From: CAILUG01 sp903844415
GTDB taxonomy: Bacteria > Pseudomonadota > Gammaproteobacteria > Pseudomonadales > Pseudohongiellaceae
Length of the DNA stretch: 64,000 nt
Reading direction: 5' to 3'
Assembly: GCA_947477655.1 (NCBI GenBank)
Contig: CANJTS010000001.1
Location: 186,001 to 250,000 of the forward strand
The translations under genes and the position numbers were made by a program. Each line of letters starts with the position of its first letter. The stretch's first letter is position 1. The notes beneath the pieces are model-generated. The model did no database searches. It had not been told where the DNA came from and worked only from the letters and a program-made list of their open reading frames with translations. Of this stretch, positions 8,894 to 17,370 are shown piece by piece.

Positions 8894-9346
8894 ATGGCTG
8901 ATCATCCCTTAAAGGCCCAAATTACCGAGGCCATGAAAGATGCCATGCGAGCGCGTGCGAAAGAGCGTTTGGGCGCAATTCGTCTGATTTTGTCCGAACT
9001 TAAAAAAATTGAGGTGGACGAACGTATTGATATCGATGATACCCGCGTGATTAGTGTGCTGGACAAAATGGTCAAGCAACGGCGCGAATCCATCAAACTA
9101 TACCAAGCTGGCGGCCGCGAAGAACTGGCCGCTGTAGAGCAGGCAGAAATTGAAGTCATTCAAAACTTTCTGCCCATCGCTCTTACTGCAGATGAAATCA
9201 AAGCCATTCTAGATTTAGCAATCGCGGAAACTGGTGCCACTTCTATGAAAGACATGGGCGCAGTCATGAACATTGCACGACCACAATTACTTGGTCGTGC
9301 TGACATGGGCCTTGTGAGCCAACTTGTAAAGCAACAACTCTCCTGA
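8894..9346 (+). CDS. GatB/YqeY domain-containing protein
   Basis: 150 aa, small helical protein. Seen: LKAQITEAMKDAMRARAKERLGAIRLILSEL, IDDTRVISVLDKMVKQRRESI, and C-terminal TSMKDMGAVMNIARPQLLGRADMGLVSQLVKQQL, all matching stand-alone YqeY proteins, which share a fold with the C-terminal tRNA-binding domain of GatB. It is thought to act on tRNA or amidotransferase partners, though its exact function is unsettled. Position between rpsU and dnaG is conserved in Pseudomonas-like genomes. Confidence 0.94.
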   Translation: MADHPLKAQITEAMKDAMRARAKERLGAIRLILSELKKIEVDERIDIDDTRVISVLDKMVKQRRESIKLYQAGGREELAAVEQAEIEVIQNFLPIALTADEIKAILDLAIAETGATSMKDMGAVMNIARPQLLGRADMGLVSQLVKQQLS

Positions 9347-9499
9347 CCCTCTCGCTTCAACTGCCTGATTACTACGTTTTTGCGGTATGCTCACCCTGGA
9401 ACGTCTGAGCACTGATTACCTTTGGCAGGAAATATCAAACCCTCGACAATATCCAGCTTCAATAAAATTTCGCCCGTATTTACACCAATTGGCAACCCG

Positions 9500-11287
9500 A
9501 TGTCTGGCCTAATTCCACAACGCTTTATCGACGAGTTACTCAGCCGAGTCGACATACTTGACGTTGTAGATTCAAGAGTAAAACTACGCAAGCTCGGAAA
9601 AAACTATTCTGGCTTGTGCCCCTTTCACCAAGAAAAATCACCTTCTTTTACCGTGCAACCTGAAAAACAGTTTTATTACTGTTTTGGCTGTGGCGCGGGC
9701 GGCAATGCCATTGGCTTTGTAATGAATTTTGAAAACATAGATTTTCCCGAAGCCATCGAAGTTGTCGCGAAAGCCATGGGGCTTGAGGTGCCTCGTGAAG
9801 AAGCGAGTCACTCCACGCAAACAACTTCACGCCACGAAGCGCTGCTGGGCTTGTTGCAACAAGTTTGCGATTTCTACCAAAATCAATTACGTAAACACCC
9901 TCAAAAAAAAGGAGCCGTAGACTATCTAAAGGGGCGGGGTTTAAGCGGCGAAATTGCCCGTGACTTTGGGCTGGGGTATGCCCCGCCAGGCTGGGACAAT
10001 CTGCTGAAAGCGTTCGGTACCGATCATGAACAAAAACAAAAATTGCTGGAAGCTGGCATGTTGATTGAACGTCCCGATAATCAAAAGAGCCCACTTTACG
10101 ACCGATTCCGTGATCGCATTATGTATCCCATCCGCGACAACCGAGGCAGGGTTATCGGTTTTGGTGGACGGGTGTTGGGCGATGACAAACCGAAATATCT
10201 CAACTCCCCAGAAACACCAATTTTCCACAAAGGCGAAGAACTGTACGGCTTGTTTGAAGCACGCAAAAAAGTCAAAAAACTTGAAAGGTTTATTATTGTT
10301 GAAGGTTACATGGATGTAATCGCCCTAGCTCAGAATGGAATTCACTATTGTGTGGCCACTCTTGGCACCGCTACCAGCAGCGCTCATCTGCGAACCTTGT
10401 TTAAATATGTGCCGGAAGTGGTGTTCTGTTTTGATGGTGACAATGCCGGTCGGGAAGCCGCTTGGCGCGCACTGCAACAAGCTCTACCCTTGCTTGATGA
10501 TGGGCGCAGCGCCCGCTTCCTGTTTCTGCCCGAAGGTCAAGATCCAGACACCCAAGTACGCAATATCGGCGCACTGGCTTTTGAGGCTAGCCTGGGGACA
10601 TCCACGCGTCTGGCCGATTTTTTCTTTGATACTTTAAGTGCCAAAGTAGATCGCAACTCCATGGAAGGACGTGCACAACTGGGAAAACAAGCATTGCCTT
10701 TGCTGACCAAACTACCTAAAGGCATTTTTCGGCAATTAATGTTTGATCAACTCGCACAAATTACCGGGGTCGCTGTTGCCACTTTTGGGGAGGCAGCTTC
10801 GCCATCTTATGCGACATCTGCCCCCGTGTTAAATCAAGCCCCGCCTAGACTAGATACCTTTCAAACTCATGGTAAAGCCTTATCGTCTAAAATTAGGGTG
10901 GAATGGTCACCGTGTTTGAAAGCTGTAAACTTGCTTATTCGCAAACCAGACATTATTAAAACGGTAACAGTAACTGATGAATTCGGGGAAATCAGAAGCC
11001 CCGACATGGATCTGTTACTCAAGGTTATCGAAATCGCCCGTGCATGGCCCGACAGTACAGCACCAGACCTGCTGAGCAGGATTTATGCCACTGCATATGG
11101 CAGTCAGCTGACGCAATTGTTGAGTAAGGAACAGATAACTCCGGAACCCGGGATAGCAAGGGAATTTGAAGACATCATTACCCGCCTGTTGGAGCAATAT
11201 CAGAAAAGAAAACAACAAAGTTCGCTACTCGAAACGCTGCGCGTACACCATGCCGCCCTTACATCTAGTAAACCCGATGATTATTAA
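9500..11287 (+). CDS. dnaG: DNA primase
   Basis: 595 aa from the ATG at 9500 (MSGLIPQRFIDELLSRVDI is the family start; an in-frame upstream codon at 9422 gives an unlikely leader). Zinc-binding domain with CPFHQEKSPSFTV and CFGCG (C-x2-H ... C-x2-C). RNA polymerase core with YRIMYPIRDNRGRVIGFGGRV-like sequence. TOPRIM motifs: VEGYMDVIALAQNG (catalytic Glu) and CFDGDNAGREAAWRAL (DxD-type acidic cluster). The C-terminal ~150 residues are the DnaB-interaction domain. It makes RNA primers on the lagging strand. Third gene of the macromolecular synthesis block. Confidence 0.96.
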   Translation: MSGLIPQRFIDELLSRVDILDVVDSRVKLRKLGKNYSGLCPFHQEKSPSFTVQPEKQFYYCFGCGAGGNAIGFVMNFENIDFPEAIEVVAKAMGLEVPREEASHSTQTTSRHEALLGLLQQVCDFYQNQLRKHPQKKGAVDYLKGRGLSGEIARDFGLGYAPPGWDNLLKAFGTDHEQKQKLLEAGMLIERPDNQKSPLYDRFRDRIMYPIRDNRGRVIGFGGRVLGDDKPKYLNSPETPIFHKGEELYGLFEARKKVKKLERFIIVEGYMDVIALAQNGIHYCVATLGTATSSAHLRTLFKYVPEVVFCFDGDNAGREAAWRALQQALPLLDDGRSARFLFLPEGQDPDTQVRNIGALAFEASLGTSTRLADFFFDTLSAKVDRNSMEGRAQLGKQALPLLTKLPKGIFRQLMFDQLAQITGVAVATFGEAASPSYATSAPVLNQAPPRLDTFQTHGKALSSKIRVEWSPCLKAVNLLIRKPDIIKTVTVTDEFGEIRSPDMDLLLKVIEIARAWPDSTAPDLLSRIYATAYGSQLTQLLSKEQITPEPGIAREFEDIITRLLEQYQKRKQQSSLLETLRVHHAALTSSKPDDY

Positions 11288-11466
11288 TGCGTTTTTTCTT
11301 AATTTAACTTGATTCTTATCGTTTCAACCGCACTCATACAGATATTGGGGTGGCATCAAACAGGACACTTGGATAAAATAGAAGGCTACCCCGCCTTAGC
11401 GCCCCCATCTCCATCAATCACTTGCAATAGCCATGCTATTGTCAGGAAAAGGTAAGCAGAAGACAT

Positions 11467-13311
11467 ATGAGCGATACCCTTACTCACCAATCCAGTCTCA
11501 AAGCTTTGATCGCCAAAGGCAAGGAACAAAACTACCTTACCTTCGCAGATGTTAATGACCATTTGCCAGAATCCATATCCGATCCCGATCAGGTGGAAGA
11601 TATTATCCAGATGATCGATGACATGGGCATCAAGGTCTACGAGACAGCGCCTGACGCCGATCAGCTATTGATGGCCGAAAACGATGCCACCGATGAACTG
11701 GCCGCTGCCGAAGCTGCCGCTGCGCTAGCCGCAGTAGAAAACGAAGTAGGCCGCACCACCGACCCGGTGCGTATGTACATGCGCGAAATGGGCACCGTCG
11801 AACTGCTTACGCGTACTGGTGAAATTGCCATTGCAAAACGCATTGAAGAAGGTATACGCGAATTGATGGCTGCCATGGCGTATTTTCCCGGTACGGTCGA
11901 GATGGTTCTGGCCGAATATGCGCTGGTCGAAAAAGAAGGCAAACGCCTCGGTGATATTCTTACCGGCTACCTCGACATCAACGAACCAGAAATTGCTGCT
12001 GAACCAGTGGAAGAAGAACCTGCTTCAGATGCAACTGAAGAAGTTGAAGTGGAAGTTGCCGGTGGCGCAACCGAAACTGCTGATGAAGATGAAGTGGTCA
12101 GCGGACCCGATCCAGAAATAGCTAAAGAACGTTTTGGCGAATTGCAGAAAGTTCTCAAGGCTTGTGAACGAGCTCTGAAAAAATATACTCGTCAGGAACC
12201 AAAGGGCCAGGAAGCTCTAGAGAAACTAGGCGAAGTATTTAAATATTTTAAGCTTTCACCACGACAGTTCGATCCAATCCTTGGCACTGTTCGCCTGGCG
12301 CTTAGCCGTATCCGCAGACAAGAAAGAGGCATCATGACCTTGTGTGTGAAATCCGGAAAAATGCCGCGCAGCACTTTCCTGAAATCATTTCCAGGCAACG
12401 AAGTAAACCTGAAATGGATAGATGCCCACCTCAAACGCAAACCATATTCGGAATTGCTCGCTAAATTCAAAATCGAAATTCTGCGCGCACAACGTAAGAT
12501 GCAAGCTGCAGAAGAGGAATCCGGACTGACCATTGCCGAAATCAAGGAGATCAACCGTCGGATGTCCATTGGCGAAGCGAAATCTCGACGCGCCAAAAAA
12601 GATATGGTTGAAGCCAACCTGCGTCTGGTTATTTCCATCGCCAAAAAATATACCAACCGTGGTCTGCAATTTCTCGATTTGATTCAGGAAGGCAACATCG
12701 GTTTGATGAAAGCAGTTGATAAATTCGAATACCGCCGTGGCTTCAAGTTTTCTACTTACGCCACTTGGTGGATACGCCAGGCCATTACCCGCTCCATCGC
12801 CGATCAGGCACGCACCATTCGTATTCCGGTACATATGATTGAAACCATCAACAAACTCAATCGCATTTCCCGCCAGATGTTGCACGAAAAAGGCCGTGAG
12901 CCCACACCCGAAGAATTGGGTGAGCGTATGGAACTGTCCGAAGACAAGATTCGAAAAGTGCTGAAAATTGCGAAAGAACCCATCTCTATGGAAACCCCAA
13001 TTGGAGATGATGAAGATTCTCACTTGGGCGATTTCATCGAAGACTCCAACATCGATTCCCCAGTGGATTCGTCCATGGAAGAAGGTCTGCGCGAAGCCAC
13101 ACGCGAAGTATTGGCAGGCCTGACTGCACGCGAAGCCAAAGTGTTGCGCATGCGTTTTGGTATTGACATGAACACCGACCACACCTTGGAAGAAGTAGGC
13201 AAGCAGTTCGACGTAACTCGCGAACGTATCCGCCAGATCGAAGCAAAAGCGTTACGCAAATTGCGCCACCCGACTCGCTCCGACCACCTGCGCAGTTTCC
13301 TCGACGATTAA
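11467..13311 (+). CDS. rpoD: RNA polymerase primary sigma factor RpoD (sigma-70)
   Basis: 614 aa. Region 1.1 at the N-terminus, region 1.2 DPVRMYMREMGTVELLTR (~100-118), a long acidic non-conserved region (~180-260, rich in Glu/Ala/Val) as in gammaproteobacterial RpoD, regions 2.1-2.4 (RLVISIAKKYTNRGLQFLDLIQEGN ... FKFSTYATWWIRQAITR), region 3, and region 4.2 (LEEVGKQFDVTRERIRQIEAKALRKLRHP). It directs core polymerase to housekeeping promoters. It closes the rpsU-yqeY-dnaG-rpoD block; a 179-bp gap before it leaves room for its own promoter. Confidence 0.97.
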   Translation: MSDTLTHQSSLKALIAKGKEQNYLTFADVNDHLPESISDPDQVEDIIQMIDDMGIKVYETAPDADQLLMAENDATDELAAAEAAAALAAVENEVGRTTDPVRMYMREMGTVELLTRTGEIAIAKRIEEGIRELMAAMAYFPGTVEMVLAEYALVEKEGKRLGDILTGYLDINEPEIAAEPVEEEPASDATEEVEVEVAGGATETADEDEVVSGPDPEIAKERFGELQKVLKACERALKKYTRQEPKGQEALEKLGEVFKYFKLSPRQFDPILGTVRLALSRIRRQERGIMTLCVKSGKMPRSTFLKSFPGNEVNLKWIDAHLKRKPYSELLAKFKIEILRAQRKMQAAEEESGLTIAEIKEINRRMSIGEAKSRRAKKDMVEANLRLVISIAKKYTNRGLQFLDLIQEGNIGLMKAVDKFEYRRGFKFSTYATWWIRQAITRSIADQARTIRIPVHMIETINKLNRISRQMLHEKGREPTPEELGERMELSEDKIRKVLKIAKEPISMETPIGDDEDSHLGDFIEDSNIDSPVDSSMEEGLREATREVLAGLTAREAKVLRMRFGIDMNTDHTLEEVGKQFDVTRERIRQIEAKALRKLRHPTRSDHLRSFLDD

Positions 13312-13349
13312 GTTTTGTAAAATTCACGCAGACTAATCAAGTCAAAGTG

Positions 13350-13378
13350 TTGGACGTCAATTACAGGGGGCTTATAAT
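13350..13378 (+). promoter_or_regulatory. Strong sigma-70 promoter for the tRNA operon with a GC-rich discriminator
   Basis: TTGGAC at 13350-13355 and a perfect TATAAT at 13373-13378 are separated by exactly 17 bp. The discriminator that follows is GCGCCC (13379-13384), the GC-rich type typical of stable-RNA promoters under stringent (ppGpp/DksA) control. Transcription should begin near 13385 and run through both tRNA genes. The elements are seen directly; stringent control is inferred from the discriminator. Confidence 0.8.
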
Positions 13379-13392
13379 GCGCCCCTGTTTTT
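13363..13392 (+). terminator. Possible rho-independent terminator of rpoD, overlapping the tRNA promoter
   Basis: ACAGGGG (13363-13369) pairs with CCCCTGT (13382-13388), with a 12-nt loop and a run of five T (13388-13392). It lies about 50 bp after the rpoD stop. The loop contains the TATAAT of the tRNA promoter, so one short segment may both end rpoD transcripts and start tRNA transcripts. Confidence 0.55.
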
Positions 13393-13583
13393 AAGGGCTT
13401 TCCGGGAGTTTCTGGAAGTTTTTTAAAGCAAGAAAGTAGGATTTGCCACAGCACGATTTAGGCAAAGGCAGTTGTTGGCAGACTAGGCGCACGACTTTAC
13501 GACTGAGGGAACGTACTACCAGTACGAGACCGAACAAGAACAAGTCGGGCAACAACGTATGTCGACAAATGGCGAAGCATAAA
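13385..13583 (+). other. About 200-nt structured leader upstream of tRNA-Ile2
   Basis: No gene. Three inverted repeats can be seen: TTTGCC/GGCAAA (13442-13447 with 13461-13466), CGACTT/AAGTCG (13492-13497 with 13542-13547), and inside the latter CGTACT-ACC-AGTACG (13512-13526). The region lies between the proposed start point and the first tRNA, so it would be transcribed and must be removed during tRNA 5' processing. It could also hold a small RNA. No function is known to me. Confidence 0.4.
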
Positions 13584-13660
13584 GGGCCTATAACTCAGTT
13601 GGTTAGAGTAGCGGACTCATAATCCGTAAGTCCCAGGTTCAAGTCCTGGTGGGCCCACCA
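13584..13660 (+). tRNA. tRNA-Ile2 (anticodon CAT, to be modified to lysidine)
   Basis: 77 nt with encoded CCA. The acceptor stem GGGCCTA pairs with TGGGCCC (one G-T wobble), the D arm is CTCAGTTGGTTAGAG, and the anticodon loop is CTCATAA. The T arm is CAGGTTCAAGTCCTG. The sequence resembles ileX-type minor isoleucine tRNA rather than the initiator or elongator Met tRNA, mainly by the anticodon stem-loop GGACTCATAATCC. Such a tRNA reads AUA after TilS converts C34 to lysidine. Confidence is high for a CAT tRNA, good for the Ile2 identity. Confidence 0.9.
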
Positions 13661-13684
13661 CTTCTTTTCTGTTCTAACCTCCAA

Positions 13685-13759
13685 TGGGGTGTCGCCAAGC
13701 GGTAAGGCAACGGATTCTGATTCCGTCATGCGTTGGTTCAAATCCAGCCACCCCAGCCA
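13685..13759 (+). tRNA. tRNA-Gln (anticodon CTG)
   Basis: 75 nt with encoded CCA. Acceptor TGGGGTG pairs with CACCCCA, discriminator G, anticodon stem ACGGA/TCCGT with loop TTCTGAT, so the anticodon is CTG and reads CAG. The weak first pair T1-A72 is a known GlnRS identity feature. It lies 24 bp after tRNA-Ile2 and is probably processed from the same precursor. Confidence 0.95.
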
Positions 13760-13871
13760 ATTACATTTCTGTTTCGATTTCTTGAAAAACCTATGACTAA
13801 CGCATAGAAATTGAAGTCAATGTGGCAACTATAATGTCACCATTTTCACCCCTGCCTGACCGGAATTTAGA

Positions 13872-14399
13872 ATGGACAACGAAATCAACTACAAAAGTAA
13901 CCCTCTACATGGTGTAAGTTTAAAAACTATGCTGACCGAGTTGGTCGATCATTACGGCTTTGAAATTCTTTATGCTTATTTATATATAAACTGTTTCAAG
14001 ACAAACCCAAGCATCGTATCTAGTATGAAGTTTCTAAACCATACCGATTGGGCGCGTGAAAATGTTGAGGGGTTTTATTTATATCAGTTCAAAAGCTTAC
14101 CGAGGGCGTCTGCCGAGCAGTTTTTATTACCTCCTAGAGATAGGGTTATACCAGTAGGTCAGGCGCCGGGTACGCCTACTGAACTCAGCCTAGAAGATGC
14201 CGAGCACCTGCGTGCAAAACGTGCCAAGAAGGCAGATGGATTTCGTTCTGGTCCTGGCAGGAGCACTGCTGCTCAACGCGGTCGGAACTCACCCAAACTT
14301 GAAAAAAGTTACGAGCGCAAAACTAAGGATGAATCGGTACAAACCCCAAGCACCTCAGTTTGGGGCGCTGCTAATCCTTGGGGCAAATGTAAGGAATAA
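13872..14399 (+). CDS. VF530 (DUF2132) family DNA-binding protein with long basic tail
   Basis: 175 aa. The first ~75 residues match the VF530 family: NPLHGVSLKTMLTELVDHYGFEILYAY, INCFKTNPSIVSSMKFLNHTDWARENVEGFYL. VF530 proteins are small helical proteins with reported DNA binding. Most are only 70-90 residues long. Here a further ~100 residues follow, low in complexity and rich in Arg, Lys, Ser and Pro (LRAKRAKKADGFRSGPGR ... RKTKDESVQTP), probably disordered and able to add nucleic-acid contacts. Start ATG at 13872. It lies 112 bp after the tRNA-Gln gene. Confidence 0.85.
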   Translation: MDNEINYKSNPLHGVSLKTMLTELVDHYGFEILYAYLYINCFKTNPSIVSSMKFLNHTDWARENVEGFYLYQFKSLPRASAEQFLLPPRDRVIPVGQAPGTPTELSLEDAEHLRAKRAKKADGFRSGPGRSTAAQRGRNSPKLEKSYERKTKDESVQTPSTSVWGAANPWGKCKE

Positions 14400-14578
14400 A
14401 TGGCGATAACTCACAATTAAAATATGGCGGACTCAAGCTCCTATTGCGAGAATACACTGAGGATACTGATTAATTCCAAATTGCTGCCAATCACTCAAGC
14501 CACACTTTTTCAACCGTTTGTGGAACCCATCCGCAATGAGGCACTTGCTGCTACCGCTTGTCCCGATATACTACCAAA

Positions 14579-15427
14579 ATGAATATCACTCTTTTTCCTA
14601 ACCCACGTCGCCCAAACATTGGCCTACGTCCCAAAAGCGAGGCACAGAGGCCACTGCTCCCGCAGCATGCACGGCTATGCCCAGTGCTCGAGGCAGGCAG
14701 TTCTCTGGGCGCTTTAGTCTATCCCTCGCTGTCAAAAAATGAACAGTTTCAAATTGGCTATGAGGGTGAGGGTGTATACCACTTCGCATATTCGGTGAAT
14801 GCCACCGGCAGCAAATGGGAGCAGCTGTTTACCATCACCTATCAGCTGGCGATGGGCGGCATTGGCATGCGTAGAGAAGAAGTGAAACTGATGATTCCCG
14901 AGACCCAAGGATTCAAAGAAACCGCCAAGACAATTGCCCGGATGTTATTCGCTCCCGATGACCTAGGTACGCCAACAGGAGCGGTGACGCTGCGTGGCGC
15001 GTACAATTTCCAAACACCACCTGGGTGGGATACAGTGTACTCCTCTGTCCTGAATCAAACTGAGCGGCCCATCGCTCCTTTGTTAGTGATTAGGGTACAA
15101 ACCGATTGGTACGTGCACGATTCCGAGTTCCGCTACATATTGATGCCCGGCGAGACGATTTCTGCATCACACAGCTTGCCGGTAGGCCAAGTCTTTTTTG
15201 TGCCGCGCGAGGAAATCACGTTTCGTGATGGAACAGAACAAGAAATCGCACAGAGGCAAAAGACTAGCCAAGTATTCTTCAATGAGAAGGCTGCCCACAA
15301 GTTAACAACTCCGTACGGGCTTGAATACAGCCCGCACTACCAACGCAAAAGCCGCGAGCAGCAGAAAGCTGGTACCAGTGCCACAAACGAAAGCGACGCC
15401 GAGATCGCTACAGGCAAGAAGCTTTAG
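14579..15427 (+). CDS. Hypothetical protein, possibly DUF6065-related
   Basis: 282 aa from the ATG at 14579 (an in-frame TTG at 14558 is also possible). No signal peptide or membrane segment. The part YNFQTPPGWDTVYSSVLNQ (~residue 142 on), then VIRVQTDWYVHDSEFRYILMPGETIS and LPVGQVFFVPRE recalls, from memory, the DUF6065 family (TPPGW, V-TDW, PG, G-P-Q-PV pattern). No enzymatic motif is recognised. The C-terminal 40 residues are charged and low in complexity. A bidirectional terminator follows. Confidence 0.55.
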   Translation: MNITLFPNPRRPNIGLRPKSEAQRPLLPQHARLCPVLEAGSSLGALVYPSLSKNEQFQIGYEGEGVYHFAYSVNATGSKWEQLFTITYQLAMGGIGMRREEVKLMIPETQGFKETAKTIARMLFAPDDLGTPTGAVTLRGAYNFQTPPGWDTVYSSVLNQTERPIAPLLVIRVQTDWYVHDSEFRYILMPGETISASHSLPVGQVFFVPREEITFRDGTEQEIAQRQKTSQVFFNEKAAHKLTTPYGLEYSPHYQRKSREQQKAGTSATNESDAEIATGKKL

Positions 15428-15473
15428 CTTGTAGATCGACACTTCACATGCGGGGGCATGAATAAAAAATTAC

Positions 15474-15505
15474 AAAAAAAACCCGGATAATTCCGGGTTT
15501 TTTTT
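15474..15505 (+). terminator. Bidirectional rho-independent terminator
   Basis: An A8 run (15474-15481) precedes CCCGGA-TAAT-TCCGGG (15482-15497), followed by T8 (15498-15505). With A and T runs on both sides it can stop the DUF6065-like gene on the plus strand and the converging ankyrin operon on the minus strand. Confidence 0.93.
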
Positions 15506-15517
15506 GTAAATGTTGAA

Positions 15518-17323
15518 TTAGTTTGTATAGTCGATCGGATTGTAATCTGGCGAACACACTTCAACGATACAGATCGAATTTAACGTGCGGTCAGCTGGAG
15601 GAGTCTCGAGACCTGCCTCGACCATCAGTGCGCGAAGTACTGCCGCCGTTTCAGGATGGGGAATAGCAGACTGTACACCGACGCGAACCAGACCGTCTGC
15701 ATAATCAATTGGCAGCCACGTGTGAGCGGCCAACTCGGCACTGCCGCGGTTGTCGGTATTACCGAAGTCACGAATGTCCATACGAGCGCCTGCCGCTACG
15801 AGAATTTGCACCACTTCAGTGGATCCCTTGTGCCCTGCACCATGCAAGGCTACTCGTCCCGTGTCGGCCTGATAATTGGGGTCGATGCCCAGTTCCAGTA
15901 ACAATTTCACGGTTTCAACCGTCTTCTGTGTCGACTTTTCGTTGGTGACACCTTCAACCCAACCGATGCCAGCGGCCGCAGCTAGTGGCGTCACGCCCAG
16001 ATTGGTATTGATAAGTGGATCAGCACCGTACTCGAGCAGGAGTCGCAACAAATCAATGTCACCAGACTGCGCAGCCCGCAGAAAGGCTGTCGCACCTTCT
16101 TCGTCTAACCACTGGTTGGTGAAAACCGTTCGGGTCTCCGTGCTTTCGGTCATACGTGCATTAACATCTGCGCCTTTTTCGAGAAGAAGCTTTATGAATT
16201 CCATATGGTCCATATCGGGCTGCCGCGTGGGGTAGTCACCACCCTCGATGTTGCGATTGTCCGTCGCTATGTATAACGGCGTCCAACCACCCTTATTGGT
16301 GATATTGACATCTGCACCATGCTCAATAAGAAATTTACCCATCAGATAGTTACTGTTCTGGGTTGCCGCCAACAGCGGAGTCCAGCCGTAACGGCTGACC
16401 TGGTTCACGTCGGCCCCAGCTTCGAGCAAAACTCTCGCGGCGTCGATAACTCCGGAGCGCGCCGCGTATACCAGCGCTGTCAACTCGCCCGCGTCTGGCT
16501 CCCGAACGCCGCGATCTCGGTTAAAGCCGCCTCCCCCTGGTTGTTCGTCGCAAATACCAATGGCATTCTTAATACAACCACATACAGAATTAGTTTCAGC
16601 AGCAGCACTCTGCGTAACTGGAGCATTACCAGGATCAGCCACAGCGTTCAGCGTGCTCAGCTCCGGCGACAACTGTTCGCATTGGATAGCACGTACTTGC
16701 AACTGTACCGATTTCCGGGGATCTTCGGACTTGCCCAACGCCGCGGTACGCCCATCGCGTAATACTGGAGCAGAACGTGCAGCAATATCAGCACCTTTTT
16801 CTATCAATAGAGCCATAACTTCAGCATGGCCCTGATCGGCAGCTTGCATCAAAGCAGTCGTCCCGCGTGCATTTTCACTAGCATTCGGATCTGCGCCATT
16901 GTTTAGCAGCACACGCACCGCATCCACATGGCCGGAGCGCGCAGCCAACATTAGAGGCCTGCGTCCGAGTGGAAGTTGCTCGTTGGCATCAGAACCACCC
17001 TTGAGTAAGGTCTCGAGCATCAATGCGTCACCACTGATAGCTGCCAGCCACATCGGAGTAGAACCGTTACGATTTGCCGCCAAAGGATCGGCTCCAGCCT
17101 TAAGCAACAGCTCGGCCAGAACAGCATCGCCGTGATAGGCCGCCCATTGCAGTGCGGTAGCACCGTCTGCTTGACCAGAATTCACATCAATGCCTTCTTG
17201 TATCAGACGGCTCACTGCTGCGTTATCGTGCTGCATTGCTGCATCAGCCATCTCAGACTGCGCGACAGCAATGTTTGCGAATCCTATAATCAACACCAGT
17301 GCAACTGTTCTTATGCCTATCAT
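15518..17323 (-). CDS. Exported ankyrin-repeat protein
   Basis: 601 aa with a Sec signal peptide (MIGIRTVALVLIIGFANIAVAQ, cleavage after AVA). About a dozen ankyrin repeats can be read, with units such as DGATALQWAAYHGDAVLAELLLKAGADP, NGSTPMWLAAISGDALMLETLL, GRRPLMLAARSGHVDAVRVLLNNGADP and GWTPLLAATQNSNYLMGKFLIEHGADV. An insert at ~210-270 contains CGCIKNAIGICD cysteines and interrupts the solenoid. It is a protein-binding scaffold in the periplasm. It is the last gene of a unit with DUF1592 and DUF1552, 47 bp after the latter, with SD-like AGAGGAAA before the ATG. The partner is unknown, presumably one of the two neighbours. Confidence 0.85.
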   Translation of the reverse strand: MIGIRTVALVLIIGFANIAVAQSEMADAAMQHDNAAVSRLIQEGIDVNSGQADGATALQWAAYHGDAVLAELLLKAGADPLAANRNGSTPMWLAAISGDALMLETLLKGGSDANEQLPLGRRPLMLAARSGHVDAVRVLLNNGADPNASENARGTTALMQAADQGHAEVMALLIEKGADIAARSAPVLRDGRTAALGKSEDPRKSVQLQVRAIQCEQLSPELSTLNAVADPGNAPVTQSAAAETNSVCGCIKNAIGICDEQPGGGGFNRDRGVREPDAGELTALVYAARSGVIDAARVLLEAGADVNQVSRYGWTPLLAATQNSNYLMGKFLIEHGADVNITNKGGWTPLYIATDNRNIEGGDYPTRQPDMDHMEFIKLLLEKGADVNARMTESTETRTVFTNQWLDEEGATAFLRAAQSGDIDLLRLLLEYGADPLINTNLGVTPLAAAAGIGWVEGVTNEKSTQKTVETVKLLLELGIDPNYQADTGRVALHGAGHKGSTEVVQILVAAGARMDIRDFGNTDNRGSAELAAHTWLPIDYADGLVRVGVQSAIPHPETAAVLRALMVEAGLETPPADRTLNSICIVEVCSPDYNPIDYTN

Positions 17324-17370
17324 GTGAAGCGTTTCCTCTATACGTAGTAATACGTTGTCCGTTCAGGCTG

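Noticed and set aside
12385..13182. Long open frame antisense to rpoD (265 codons)
   Set aside because: It is a shadow of the rpoD coding sequence; the composition looks like the reverse reading of a conserved gene and shows no domain.
13684..13760. Possibility of a phage or island attachment site at tRNA-Gln
   Set aside because: No direct repeat of the tRNA 3' end was found downstream, and there is no integrase gene in the window.
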